Shown here in pieces: positions 1 to 10,702 of a stretch of DNA of 26,285 nt. Position numbers and translations under genes: made by a program. Where the stretch lies: assembly GCA_036272915.1 (NCBI GenBank), contig DATAXV010000169.1, positions 1 to 26,285 of the forward strand, given 5' to 3'. How positions within the stretch are numbered: position 1 is the stretch's first letter; every line of letters starts with the position of its first letter. The stretch comes from DATAXV01 sp036272915. Lineage in GTDB: Bacteria > Chloroflexota > Dormibacteria > Dormibacterales > Dormibacteraceae. A model generated the notes under the pieces. The model worked only from the letters and a program-made list of their open reading frames with translations, had not been told where the DNA came from and did not search any database.

Positions 1-1
1 C

Positions 2-319
2 GCCGCGCTACTTTTCGCGGCCGCCCTGGCCGGGGGCATGTGGCTGCCCTGGGCACTCCTCGTCGCCATCCTCGCCGCCGTCGTCGGCCTGGCTCTGCTC
101 GGCGTGCGCGTCCCCTCCGAGACGGCCGCGGAGTGGCGGCCCTCTGTCCACGTGCGCGCGGCGGCGCTCACCGGCCATGTGCTGGTCGTGGCCGTGGTCG
201 GCGCCTCCGTCATCGAGCTGGCCCAGGGCAACATCGAAAGCACCCCCTGGGCCCAGCTGCTGATCATCGCCGCCGTCTGCTACATCGGCGGCCTTCTCTG
301 GTACTCGCGCCGCCGCTGA
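2..319 (+). CDS. Membrane protein of unknown function, 3' part only
   Basis: The frame is open from the left window edge and stops with TGA at 317-319, so the true start lies outside the window. An internal ATG at 38 exists, but coding-like sequence (A-A-L-L-F-A-A-A-L-A-G-G) runs upstream of it. The visible 105 residues form about three hydrophobic segments: one at the N-terminal end, one around 'HVLVVAVVGASVIEL' and one around 'LLIIAAVCYIGGLLWY'. The chain ends in basic residues (SRRR), which suggests a cytoplasmic C-terminus. The gene ends 11 bp before the K+ channel gene on the same strand, so they may be co-transcribed. I do not recognise the family. Confidence 0.6.
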   Translation, partial: AALLFAAALAGGMWLPWALLVAILAAVVGLALLGVRVPSETAAEWRPSVHVRAAALTGHVLVVAVVGASVIELAQGNIESTPWAQLLIIAAVCYIGGLLWYSRRR

Positions 320-330
320 AGGCCTGAGCC

Positions 331-1059
331 ATGTCAGCCGCCACGAGCCGGGTGGAGGTGCGAGCGGTCGAGGCCCTGGTGGTGGTCGCGGCCTTCGCGA
401 CCATTCCTCTGACCCTCGCCGAGTGGGAGCATCCCAACCACCTCGGCTTCCTCATCGCGGACTGGATGTTCTGGTCGGTCTTCGTCATCGAGCTGGTCCT
501 GCTGCTCATCCTGTCGCGGCGAGAGCGGCGGATCCTGGCCACGACCTGGCTCACCGTGATCGTCGTCGTCGTCTCCTGCCCGCTGGTGCCGGCCCTGCTC
601 GCCGGCTCGCCGCTGGCCGAGCTGGCGCCCCTGGCCCGCCTGCTCCGGGTGGCGCGGCTGGCGGGCGCCGCCAGCGTCGCCTTCCCCGTCTTCCGGCGCA
701 TCCTCCGTCCGGGCCTGATCATGGTGATCGGCGTCACCACGCTGCTCGTCTTCTCCGCCGCCGGGATGTTCGTGATCTTCGAGCCGTCGGTCCACGGCAG
801 CTACTGGGCGGCGGTCTGGTTCTCGATCGTCACCGCGACCGGCGTCGGCTACGGCGACATCTCGCCGCACTCCGTGATCGGACGTCTGGTCGCGGTGGTG
901 CTGATGCTGGGCGGCATCGGCCTGGTCGGCACGCTGGCCGCGTCGATCGGTGCCGCCTTCCTCGGCCATGAGACGAGCCAGGAGTTCAAGGAGGTCATGC
1001 GCCGGCTCGACGGCATCGAGGCGGCGCTGGAGGAGCTCCGCCGGGAGCGGCCCTCGTAG
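331..1059 (+). CDS. Voltage-sensor-type potassium channel (6TM, one pore loop)
   Basis: The 242-residue product carries the potassium selectivity filter T-G-V-G-Y-G-D at about residues 170-176, between a pore helix ('YWAAVWFSIVTA') and a last membrane helix. Upstream are about four membrane segments. The fourth region has regularly spaced arginines (R103, R106, R109 in 'LARLLRVARLAG'), as in an S4 voltage sensor. The C-terminus is a short amphipathic helix rich in Glu/Arg ('EVMRRLDGIEAALEELRRE') that could be a tetramerisation coiled coil. There is no RCK/TrkA nucleotide-binding domain. It probably conducts K+ across the cytoplasmic membrane to set membrane potential. At 242 residues it is in the compact range of bacterial Kv-like channels. 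The gene follows the upstream membrane protein after 11 bp. Gating by voltage is inference from the S4 pattern. Confidence 0.88.
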   Translation: MSAATSRVEVRAVEALVVVAAFATIPLTLAEWEHPNHLGFLIADWMFWSVFVIELVLLLILSRRERRILATTWLTVIVVVVSCPLVPALLAGSPLAELAPLARLLRVARLAGAASVAFPVFRRILRPGLIMVIGVTTLLVFSAAGMFVIFEPSVHGSYWAAVWFSIVTATGVGYGDISPHSVIGRLVAVVLMLGGIGLVGTLAASIGAAFLGHETSQEFKEVMRRLDGIEAALEELRRERPS

Positions 1060-1131
1060 GCCGCGCGGCGGCGGGTCCGCGGGCAAGAATCGGGTGGCGG
1101 CCCCGCCTCCACGCCTGCCACCGTTCGTCCC

Positions 1132-2187
1132 ATGTCCCCGCCGACCGAGCCGTCCCTCCAGGCGGGAGCCGCCGCCGCCGGCCCCCCTGCGGTGCCCTGG
1201 CCGTCGCAGTACCTCCTCCTGTCGCTGATCTGGGGGCTGAGCTTCCTCTTCATCAAGGTCGGCGACACCTCGCTGGCACCGGTCCAGGTCGCCCTGGGCC
1301 GCCTCCTCACCGGGGCCCTGACGCTCCTCCTCATCCTCGTGCTCCGGCGCGAGCCGTTGCCGCGGAGTCCGCGGACCTGGGGCCACCTGGCCGTCGACGC
1401 CCTGCTTCTCAACGCCGCCCCCTTCACGCGGCTGGCCTACGGCGAACTGCGGGTCTCCTCCATCCTCGCCGGGATCTGGAACGCCACGACGCCGATCCTG
1501 GTCGCGATCGGGGCGGTCCTCATCCTTCCCGACGAGCGCCCATCGGTCCGCCGCCTCGCGTCGCTCGTCATCGGCTTCGCCGGGGTGGTCGTGGTGCTGG
1601 GAGCGTGGCGGGGGATCTCCGGAGGTGACCTCGCCGGAGACATGCTCTGCCTGGCCGCCGCGGGATGCTACGGGCTCGGGCTCCCCTACGCCCGGCGGCA
1701 TCTGGCCGGTCGCCCGGAGTCATCGCTGTCCCTCTCGGCGGCGCAGCTCACCTGCGCCACCGTCCTGGTCGGGCTGCTGGCGCCGTTCGTCAGCGGCGGC
1801 CCCGACCGGCTGACCGCGCCGGCGGTGCTCGCCCTGGGCGTGCTCGGCACCGGTGTCGCCTACGTCCTCAACTACGGGATCATCCGCCGCGCCGGCGCGA
1901 CAACGGCCAGCACCGTGACCTACGTGGTGCCGGTGTTCGCCACGCTGGCGGGCGTGCTCGTCCTCCAAGAGCCGATGTCCTGGAACCAGCCGGCGGGGGC
2001 GGTGCTGATCCTGCTCGGGGCGGGCGCTTCGCAGGCGGGACCGGCCGCGCTCGCCCGGCTGAATCGCCGGATCGTCACCGGCTCCGCCTGCCGAAAGCGG
2101 GGCGGCCCGAGGCTCAGCTCGGTCCGGCGACCAGCTGGTCGAGCTGCCGCTTGGCCCTCTGGTTCTGGAAGAGGATCAGCCAGTTGA
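1132..2187 (+). CDS. EamA/DMT-superfamily transporter
   Basis: A 351-residue integral membrane protein with the duplicated EamA (drug/metabolite transporter) layout: about ten hydrophobic segments, first repeat roughly residues 29-155 and second roughly 165-300. Family hallmarks include 'YLLLSLIWGLSFLFIKVG' at the start and 'TASTVTYVVPVFATLAGVLVLQEP' in the second repeat, typical of the last EamA helices. The substrate (metabolite or amino-acid export) cannot be told from sequence. The last ~45 residues are basic, low in hydrophobicity and unlike the family. They read into the 3' end of the convergent gene (74 bp tail-to-tail overlap, 2114-2187), so the original stop may have been lost. The ATG at 1132 is 72 bp after the channel gene; no strong Shine-Dalgarno is visible. 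Confidence 0.85.
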   Translation: MSPPTEPSLQAGAAAAGPPAVPWPSQYLLLSLIWGLSFLFIKVGDTSLAPVQVALGRLLTGALTLLLILVLRREPLPRSPRTWGHLAVDALLLNAAPFTRLAYGELRVSSILAGIWNATTPILVAIGAVLILPDERPSVRRLASLVIGFAGVVVVLGAWRGISGGDLAGDMLCLAAAGCYGLGLPYARRHLAGRPESSLSLSAAQLTCATVLVGLLAPFVSGGPDRLTAPAVLALGVLGTGVAYVLNYGIIRRAGATTASTVTYVVPVFATLAGVLVLQEPMSWNQPAGAVLILLGAGASQAGPAALARLNRRIVTGSACRKRGGPRLSSVRRPAGRAAAWPSGSGRGSAS

Positions 2188-3019
2188 AGAAGAGGATCGA
2201 GGAGATCGACCACCAGCCGAACATGAGGTTGTGGCGCTGGGCCGCCTGGTATTCGCGCATCAGGGTCTCGTAGCCGCCCTCGAACCTGGTCCGGCGCGTC
2301 TGCCAGTACACGACCATCCCCGTGTGCCGGCGCAGGGTCAGGAAGTACCGCCCACCGGCCCCGCCGGACGGTGCCTGGGCGGGCGTCGGGGCGAAGCCTC
2401 CGGGCTGACCCTGGGGCGGCGGCGGGAATCCCCCTGGCTGAGCCGAGGGGACGGGGGACTGCTGGGGCGGCGGCGGGAACTGAGCCGCAGCCGGTGCGCC
2501 GCCGCGCTGCAGGGCGTGGTATTGGGAGGTGCTCCACCAGCCCTGGGCGTCCTGGCGGACCCCGGTCACCTCGGTGAAGACCTCGGCGGGGATGTGGGCG
2601 AGGTGGTCGGGTCCCGCCTGGTTCTGGTGATGCGGCAGCTGCTGGATCTCCTGCAGCTGCGGCGGGGGCGTTCCCTCGACGGTGAGGTTGGGGTCGCCCG
2701 CGCCGCGGGCCACCCGCCAGATCGGGCGGCCGTTCGCCCAGGCCAGCAGCGCGGACTCGGGCGACCCCTCCTCGACGTGGAGGAAATAGGCCCAGCCGTT
2801 CTGGCTGAGCGAGGCGAGGAGCTGGTTCGCCGCCGGAATGTCCGCGGTCGGATCGGCGACAAGGACCCAGCCCTGCCCGGAGTCGCCCAGGGCGGGCGCC
2901 GAGGCGCCGTCACCGAGAGCCTGCCAGAAGTCGAGTGCAGTCGTGTCCAGACCCGCGCCGAGGCGGCGGGCCACCTCCTCGCCCCTCTGGCCATGGAGTG
3001 CGATCAGGTTGTATCCCAT
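2114..3019 (-). CDS. Unknown protein: soluble N-domain, Pro/Gln-rich linker, C-terminal membrane anchor
   Basis: I do not recognise this family. Starting at the ATG at 3019 (MGYNLIALHGQRG) gives 301 residues. Residues about 1-150 look like a mixed alpha/beta soluble domain. Residues about 160-210 are a low-complexity linker of Pro, Gln, Gly and Ala. Next comes a basic segment ('YFLTLRRHTGMVVYWQTRR'), then one membrane helix near the C-terminus ('WWSISSILFFNWLILF') and a basic tail. No signal peptide is seen, so the protein may be tail-anchored with its N-domain in the cytoplasm. A longer frame opens at 3127, but its extra 36 residues are low-quality and Arg-rich. A TATCCT hexamer lies 12 nt upstream of the ATG, consistent with a very short 5' leader. 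The gene lies downstream of acn on the same strand, beyond a likely terminator. Confidence 0.7.
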   Translation of the reverse strand: MGYNLIALHGQRGEEVARRLGAGLDTTALDFWQALGDGASAPALGDSGQGWVLVADPTADIPAANQLLASLSQNGWAYFLHVEEGSPESALLAWANGRPIWRVARGAGDPNLTVEGTPPPQLQEIQQLPHHQNQAGPDHLAHIPAEVFTEVTGVRQDAQGWWSTSQYHALQRGGAPAAAQFPPPPQQSPVPSAQPGGFPPPPQGQPGGFAPTPAQAPSGGAGGRYFLTLRRHTGMVVYWQTRRTRFEGGYETLMREYQAAQRHNLMFGWWSISSILFFNWLILFQNQRAKRQLDQLVAGPS

Positions 3020-3129
3020 AGGCCGCGGATCAGGATAGCGTCTACGGGTGTCCCGGGGTTGGTGGGCGGATGTCTTGCGGTGCCGAGAGGTTGCCGAGCC
3101 CTGGAGCCCGCGCCGTGGGGACGACACAA

Positions 3130-3157
3130 CTCCCTCGATCCGTCGGGACCGAGGGAG
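3130..3157 (-). terminator. Candidate intrinsic terminator of the perR-acn unit
   Basis: A perfect 8-bp inverted repeat (CTCCCTCG ... CGAGGGAG) with a 12-nt loop starts 43 nt after the aconitase stop codon in the minus direction. It is followed on that strand by a modest T-rich stretch (TTGTGT). It sits in the 180-bp gap between acn and the unknown downstream gene. The T tract is short, so Rho dependence cannot be excluded. Confidence 0.55.
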
Positions 3158-3199
3158 CCGTCCTGGCTCGCCTGACCGGGCGCCGGCCTGGCGGGCGGA

Positions 3200-5881
<2,682 letters not shown>

Positions 5882-5891
5882 CCTCCTGATG

Positions 5892-6368
5892 CTATGCCTC
5901 CTCGGCGGAGGGCCGCGTGAGCCTAGCCGGCCGGCGTTCGGCGCACTCGGCGCAGATCCCCTGGACGGTGACCTGGGCCTGCTCGGGCTGGAGACCGGCG
6001 GCGGTCGCGGCGAGCCGGGCGGGGCCGTCGTCGACGGCGACGTCCAGGTCCCACACCTTCCCGCAGACCCGGCACAGGGCGTGGTGATGAGCGGCCGCGC
6101 GCGAGTCGTAGAGGGCGGTCCCGCCCAGGGAGGCGACTCGCCGGACCAGGCCGAGCTCCTCCAGCACCTGGAGGGCGGCGTAGATCGTGGGCAGGGAGAC
6201 GTTGGGCAGGTCCCGGGCCGCCGCCGCCATCACCTCGTCGGCGGTCATATGGCCGTCGCGCTCCTGGAGGATGCGATAGACGACCACCCGCTGCGGCGTC
6301 GCCTTCAGCCGGCGGGAGCGGAGCGACCGGATGAACGCAACCTCGGAGGCGGCGTTGTCCCGGCCCAT
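5892..6368 (-). CDS. PerR-like Fur-family metalloregulator
   Basis: The product has an N-terminal winged helix ('LKATPQRVVVYRIL', recognition region 'NVSLPTIYAALQVLEELGLV') and a C-terminal metal/dimerisation domain. The structural zinc site is C99-x2-C102 and C139-x2-C142. Aligned without gaps from memory to Bacillus subtilis PerR, all five regulatory ligands are present: H40, D88, H94, H96 and D107 (PerR H37, D85, H91, H93, D104). The Asp at the last position is typical of PerR rather than Fur, so peroxide sensing by iron-catalysed His oxidation is plausible. I chose the ATG at 6368 (158 residues). The alternative ATG at 6413 lies inside the palindromic operator and adds 15 atypical residues. 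The regulator is divergent from a VIT-like transporter and upstream of aconitase. Confidence 0.9.
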   Translation of the reverse strand: MGRDNAASEVAFIRSLRSRRLKATPQRVVVYRILQERDGHMTADEVMAAAARDLPNVSLPTIYAALQVLEELGLVRRVASLGGTALYDSRAAAHHHALCRVCGKVWDLDVAVDDGPARLAATAAGLQPEQAQVTVQGICAECAERRPARLTRPSAEEA

Positions 6369-6402
6369 ATAGCCCACACTAACACGGTAGTTATGGCTAG
6401 GT

Positions 6403-6430
6403 AATTTAGTCATTTACTCTGGACTAAATT
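6403..6430. promoter_or_regulatory. Palindromic operator between perR-like gene and VIT-like gene
   Basis: AATTTAGTC (6403-6411) and its exact reverse complement GACTAAATT (6422-6430) are separated by 10 nt, in an AT-rich island of an otherwise GC-rich window. The right arm overlaps a possible -35 (TGGACT, 6420-6425) that sits 17 bp before a -10-like GATTAT (6443-6448) for the plus-strand gene. The site does not match the Bacillus PerR box. Binding by the neighbouring regulator is inferred from position. Confidence 0.6.
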
Positions 6431-6448
6431 TAATTCACTTGCGATTAT

Positions 6449-6946
6449 GTGGCCGTGACATTAGCCTTCCTGACCACCCGCAACGAGAAGGAGCAGGTCC
6501 TCAGGTTCGTGCAGCCGGGGCTGATCGGCCTGATCGACGGCACCATCTCGACGCTGGCACCGATCTTCGCCGCCGCCTTCCTCTCAGGAACTCACGCCGC
6601 CCTCCTGGTCGGCCTCGCCGCCTCATTGGGCGCGGCGATCAGCATGGGGCTCTCCGAGGCCCTCTCCGACGACGGCTCGCTGAGCGGCCGCGGCAGCTCG
6701 ACCGCCCGGGGCGTGCTCACCGGGGGCGCCACCTTCGTCGGCGGCACCCTGCACGCGCTGCCCTTCCTGATCCCGGATCTGCAGACGGCGCTGCACGTCG
6801 CCTACTGCCTGGTCGCCGTCGAGCTGGTGACGATCGCCTGGATCCGCCGGCGCTTCCTGCACGTCCGGCTGAGCCGCTCCCTCATCCAGGTGACTCTGGG
6901 TGGGGTCGCCGTCGCCTGCGTGGGGGTGCTCGTCGGGCACGCCTGA
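6449..6946 (+). CDS. VIT1/CCC1-like membrane protein (MbfA C-domain type iron transporter)
   Basis: A 165-residue protein with about five membrane helices and the segments 'PGLIGLIDGTISTLAPIFAAAF', 'LVGLAASLGAAISMGLSEALSDDGS' and 'LPFLIPDLQTALHVAY'. These resemble the membrane half of vacuolar-iron-transporter-like proteins and of the bacterial iron exporter MbfA. The N-terminal ferritin-like domain of MbfA is absent, so this is the transporter domain alone. Asp/Glu residues in the first two helices would be the metal site. It probably moves Fe2+ (or Mn2+) out of the cytoplasm. Starts: GTG at 6449 or GTG at 6455. No Shine-Dalgarno is visible, and a GATTAT hexamer lies exactly 6 nt before 6455, so a leaderless mRNA starting at 6455 is likely. 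It is divergent from the PerR-like gene across the shared palindrome. Confidence 0.8.
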   Translation: MAVTLAFLTTRNEKEQVLRFVQPGLIGLIDGTISTLAPIFAAAFLSGTHAALLVGLAASLGAAISMGLSEALSDDGSLSGRGSSTARGVLTGGATFVGGTLHALPFLIPDLQTALHVAYCLVAVELVTIAWIRRRFLHVRLSRSLIQVTLGGVAVACVGVLVGHA

Positions 6947-6957
6947 CGCGGTCAGCC

Positions 6958-6984
6958 CGCAGCCCGGCACACGACCGGGCCGCG
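6958..6984. terminator. Hairpin between convergent genes, possible bidirectional terminator
   Basis: CGCaGCCCGG, a 7-nt loop, and CCGGGCcGCG form a 10-position stem with one mismatch, in the 54-bp gap between the VIT-like gene (+) and the GH15 gene (-). No T tract follows on either side, so this is a structural candidate only. Confidence 0.4.
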
Positions 6985-7000
6985 GGGGTGATCCTTCCCG

Positions 7001-8842
7001 TCAGTCGGGCAGGGGTGCTCCGGCCAGGGCCAGGCGCGCGGCCAGGTGGGAGAGGTGGCTCAGGCCCTGCGGGAAGTTGCCGAGGGCCTGATGCGACTTG
7101 GGGTCGTACTCCTCGGCCAGCAGGCCGAGGTCGTTGGCCGTCCTTGAGGCGTGGTTGAACGCGCGCCTGGCCTCGTTCATCCGTCCCTGGCGGGCCAGGC
7201 ACTCGGACAGCCAGAAGGTGCAGGCGAGGAACTGGCCCTCGCGCTCGGCGCTGACCCCGTCGTCGATCTGATCCGGCCGGTACCGGAGCAGCAGGCCGTC
7301 CTCCTCAAGGTCCTCGCGGATGGCGTCGACCGTCCGCATCATCCGCTCGTCGCGGTAGTCGATGAAGCCGGTGGTGGGGAGGAGGAGCAGCACGCTGTCC
7401 ATGGCCGGGCTGTCGAAGGCCTGGGTGAAGACGCCGCGCTTCTGGTCGTAGCCGTGCTCCTCGATCGTCCGCCGGAGCTCGTCCGCCTCCTTCTCCCACT
7501 GGTTGAGCGGGCAGTGGAGGCCGGCGTCGCGGGCCAGGGCCAGGCCGCGATCGATCGCCATCCAGCACATCACCTTGGAATGGACGAAGTGCTGGGGCTC
7601 ACCCCGGATCTCCCAGATGCCGCGGTCCGGGTCGCGCCAGCGGGCACAGGCGACCTCGACCAGGTCGCGGAGGAACCGCCAGTAGTCGGCGTCGGGGGTC
7701 TTCTGGTGGTGGCGGTGCCAGACCCAGCTCAGGTTGAGCAGCTCGCCCAGCGCGTCGAGCTGGATCTGCTCGGAGGCACCGTTGCCGATCCGGACCGGCT
7801 TGGAGCCGCGATAGCCCTCGAGATGGGTCAGCTCGATCTCGGTGAGGCGGCGCTCGCCGCCCAGGCCGTACATGATCTGGAGGTCCTGACCGCTGCCCGC
7901 CGAGCTCCGCTGGATGAAGCGGCGGAAGCCGTCGGCCTCGCGGAGGAAGCCGAGCTCGCCGAGCGCGCGGAGCGCGAAGGAGGAGTCGCGGATCCAGGTG
8001 TACCGGTAGTCCCAGTTGCGGTCGCCGCCGACGCGTTCGGGCAGCGACGTGGTCGGCGCCGCGGCGATGGCGCCGGTGGGGGCGTTGGTCAGGGCCTTGA
8101 GGACCAGGGCGGAGCGGATCGTCGCCGCCCGCTCGGGACCGTGGTCGGTGGCCTGGCTGGACCAGTCCTCCCACCACTTGATGGTCTCTTCCAGGCGTCG
8201 GTCGACCAGCTCGGGCGCCACCTGCGCGGGGTGGCTGCGATCGAGCACCTCGGGCCGGCGATAGCGGATGACGAGCCGGGACCGCTGGCCCTCGGTGACG
8301 CGGGCCTCGCCGTAGAGCTCGTGGTGTCCGGCCGCGACCAGGTCGCCGTCGAACGAGATCAGGAGGCCGTCGTCGCCGCCGATCGCGGCGACCATGTGGG
8401 GGTTGATCCGGCGCAGCCAGGGACGGAGCGCCCCGTAGTCGAAGCGGGGGTGGATGTGGAAGCGGAGAGCGACCTCTCCCTCGACCCCCTCGAGCACCCT
8501 GATCAGCTCCTGGTGGGGCGCGTCGGCGCCGCCGTGGTGCATGGTGAAGCAGTCGATCAGGCGGGCCGAGCCTCGGGGGCCGCTGAAGATCGTCTCCAGG
8601 ACCATTGTCTCGCCCATGTACCGTCTGCCGCTGGGGCGGGCGCCGTGGCGCGCTTCGATGGCGCACATGCCGCCCTTGTGCCAGTCCAGAATTCGACCGA
8701 AGCAGCTGCCCGAGTCGATACGGGGCATGCAGCACCAGTCGATGGAGCCGCCGCTGCTGATCAAGGCCATCGAGTGGCAATCGCTGATCAGTCCGTACTC
8801 CTTGATGGGAGGGTAGGGCTGTTCCGTCCAGGTCTCGGTCAC
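7001..8842 (-). CDS. Glycoside hydrolase family 15 (glucoamylase/trehalase type)
   Basis: A 613-residue cytoplasmic enzyme (no signal peptide) of the GH15 class, which releases glucose from alpha-glucans or cleaves trehalose by inversion. The N-terminal beta-rich domain begins 'PPIKEYGLISDCHSMALISSG', typical of the family. The (alpha/alpha)6 barrel shows 'WDYRYTWIRDSSFALRAL' (about 277-294) and 'GIWEIRGEPQHFVHSK'. The C-terminal motif 'LLAEEYDP...GNFPQGLSHL' contains the predicted catalytic base Glu near residue 577. Actinobacterial trehalases belong to this family, so trehalase is as likely as glucoamylase. The GTG at 8842 is chosen because homology begins just after it; the open frame extends to 8884 with unrelated residues. 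The gene lies 69 bp downstream of malQ, which fits a glucan or trehalose recycling unit. Confidence 0.9.
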   Translation of the reverse strand: MTETWTEQPYPPIKEYGLISDCHSMALISSGGSIDWCCMPRIDSGSCFGRILDWHKGGMCAIEARHGARPSGRRYMGETMVLETIFSGPRGSARLIDCFTMHHGGADAPHQELIRVLEGVEGEVALRFHIHPRFDYGALRPWLRRINPHMVAAIGGDDGLLISFDGDLVAAGHHELYGEARVTEGQRSRLVIRYRRPEVLDRSHPAQVAPELVDRRLEETIKWWEDWSSQATDHGPERAATIRSALVLKALTNAPTGAIAAAPTTSLPERVGGDRNWDYRYTWIRDSSFALRALGELGFLREADGFRRFIQRSSAGSGQDLQIMYGLGGERRLTEIELTHLEGYRGSKPVRIGNGASEQIQLDALGELLNLSWVWHRHHQKTPDADYWRFLRDLVEVACARWRDPDRGIWEIRGEPQHFVHSKVMCWMAIDRGLALARDAGLHCPLNQWEKEADELRRTIEEHGYDQKRGVFTQAFDSPAMDSVLLLLPTTGFIDYRDERMMRTVDAIREDLEEDGLLLRYRPDQIDDGVSAEREGQFLACTFWLSECLARQGRMNEARRAFNHASRTANDLGLLAEEYDPKSHQALGNFPQGLSHLSHLAARLALAGAPLPD

Positions 8843-8911
8843 GCCGCAATGGTGACACCACCGAACCGGATGCAGCCAACGCAAACACGCGGGCGGCGAC
8901 GCCGGCCGAGC

Positions 8912-10702
8912 TCAGCGCCGCAGTGTTCGGGCCAGGTCCGCCGTCCTGCCGTCCGCCTCGAGCTCCTCGACCGGGACCGGCAGCGCCAGGGACCAGTTCG
9001 TCGCCTCCCGCGTGCCCGGGCGGTTGGGCCGCTCGGAGACCTCAAGGGCATCCTCCAGCGGTGCCGCCACCAGCCGGCAGGGGCTGGCGGCCAGCGCCGC
9101 GTAGGCGGTGAGGGCCGCCTCCTCCACCGACTCGCCCAGCCGCGCGCCGCCGTAGCGGAGGAGGCGCTTCTCGATGGCGGGGTCGGGGTCGGCGCCGGTC
9201 CAGATGCCGCTGAGCGTGGGCAGGTCGTGGGTGGTGAGCGCGGCCAGCGCGTCGCGGGGATAGTCGGCCGGCGACCGGTCCTCGAACCAGAGCAGGCGAT
9301 AGGAGAGGACGCGACGGTGGGAGAGCTCCTCGCGAACGTGATCCTCGACCGTGCCCAGATCCTCGCCGACGACCACCGCCTTCGCCCGCATGCTCTCCAG
9401 GGCGAGCACCCCGAGAAGATCGGACGAGGGGTAGCGGACATAGCCACCGGGCCCACCCCCGGTGGGTACCCAGTACAGCCGGAAGAGCCCCATCACGTGG
9501 TCCAGCCGGAGGCCGAAGGCGTGGTCGAGGGCGGCGCGCACGGTGCGGGCGAAGGGCTGGTATCCGTCGCGGCTCATCTTCCAGGGGTCGAAGGCCTGGA
9601 CCGACCAGTCCTGGCCCTCGGGCGCGAAGGGGTCGGGCGGGGCGCCGACGCTGATGCCGGGGGCCAGGTGGTCCTGCCAGAGCCAGGCGTCGGCGCCGTC
9701 CGGATCGACCCCGACGGCGAGGTCGGTGAGCGGCGGCAGCTCCCGCGCGGCCTCGCCGAGCTGACGGTCGAGCAGCCACTGCAGCCACTGGTGATAGCCG
9801 ACCTCATGCTCGTGGACGCGCCGGAACCGCTCAACCGCCGCTCCGCGTGGGTGGCGGAGCTCCTCGGGCCAGGCTCGCCAGGGAGCTCGATGCTCGCGGG
9901 TGATGGCGCAGAAGGTGGCGTAGTCGCGCAGCGCCTCGCCCTCCCGGCGCAGGTAGGCGTCGAGGCCGGGGTCGCCCCCGAAGGCGTCGTAGAGCGTGCG
10001 CAGGGCCGCGTCCTTGAGGCCCCAGGCCCGGTCCCGGTCGATCTCCCGCTCGTCGTTGAGCCCGCGGCCGGCGCGGGCGAGCGGCTCCAGCTCCGACGCC
10101 AGCCGCTCGGCACCCGGCACCTCCTCGACGCGGAGGTAGAGCGGGTTGCGATAGAGGCGGGTCGAGGGGAAGTAGGGGCTAGGCTCCTGGGGCACCGTGG
10201 GGAGTGGGGCGTGGAGCGGGTTGACCAGCAGGGTGGTCGCGCCCTGGCGCCGTCCCCACCGGGCCAGCTCGCGCAGGTCGGCGAGGTCGCCGATGCCCCA
10301 ACTGGCCCGGCTTCGGGCGGCGTAGAGCTGGACCGCCCAGGCCCAGCCGCGAAGGTCGTCGGGCAGGTGGCAGTGGCCGGGCGTGAGGATGAGGTGGCGC
10401 TCCTCGCCGTCGGCCAGCCGCCGGATGCGGTGGTAGCCGAGGGGCAGGTCCTCGGGGAGGCAGGCCTCGGCCCGCAGCACGTTGCCGTCCTCGGTCCGGA
10501 TCTCGTGCTCGCCGGGCAGTTGGAGCGGATCTCCGGCCCGATGGACCAGCGTCGCCGACGAGGGCGGACCCTGGTCGCGGGCGCCCATCGCGTGGAGGAG
10601 CCTGTCCGCGGTCTCGTCGGAGGTGGGAACCCAGTCGCCGCTGATCGCGTGGTAGCCGGACTCCACGCCCCAGGCGCTGGCCAGCTCAGCTCGACCGATC
10701 AC
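8912..10702 (-). CDS. malQ: 4-alpha-glucanotransferase (amylomaltase, GH77)
   Basis: The 596-residue enzyme transfers 1,4-alpha-glucan segments between glucans in maltodextrin and glycogen metabolism. All three GH77 catalytic residues are visible: nucleophile D401 in 'LRLDHVMGLFRLYWVP', acid/base E447 in 'VVVGEDLGTVEDHVR', and D493 in 'TTHDLPTLSGIW'. The N-terminal 'SWGIGDLADLRELARWG' and 'NPLHAPLPTVPQEPSPYFPSTR' segments are also family signatures. Its start overlaps the stop of the preceding small membrane-protein gene by 4 bp, so the two are translationally coupled. The downstream gene is a GH15 glucosidase, so the pair could break down linear glucans to glucose. The complementary strand carries a very long open frame that is a codon-bias shadow. 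Confidence 0.95.
   Translation of the reverse strand: MIGRAELASAWGVESGYHAISGDWVPTSDETADRLLHAMGARDQGPPSSATLVHRAGDPLQLPGEHEIRTEDGNVLRAEACLPEDLPLGYHRIRRLADGEERHLILTPGHCHLPDDLRGWAWAVQLYAARSRASWGIGDLADLRELARWGRRQGATTLLVNPLHAPLPTVPQEPSPYFPSTRLYRNPLYLRVEEVPGAERLASELEPLARAGRGLNDEREIDRDRAWGLKDAALRTLYDAFGGDPGLDAYLRREGEALRDYATFCAITREHRAPWRAWPEELRHPRGAAVERFRRVHEHEVGYHQWLQWLLDRQLGEAARELPPLTDLAVGVDPDGADAWLWQDHLAPGISVGAPPDPFAPEGQDWSVQAFDPWKMSRDGYQPFARTVRAALDHAFGLRLDHVMGLFRLYWVPTGGGPGGYVRYPSSDLLGVLALESMRAKAVVVGEDLGTVEDHVREELSHRRVLSYRLLWFEDRSPADYPRDALAALTTHDLPTLSGIWTGADPDPAIEKRLLRYGGARLGESVEEAALTAYAALAASPCRLVAAPLEDALEVSERPNRPGTREATNWSLALPVPVEELEADGRTADLARTLRR

Noticed and set aside
334..1701. A 455-codon minus-strand frame across the channel and transporter genes
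   Set aside because: The product is dominated by Glu/Asp/Arg/Gly/Gln repeats. The plus-strand genes have membrane helices and a K+ filter.
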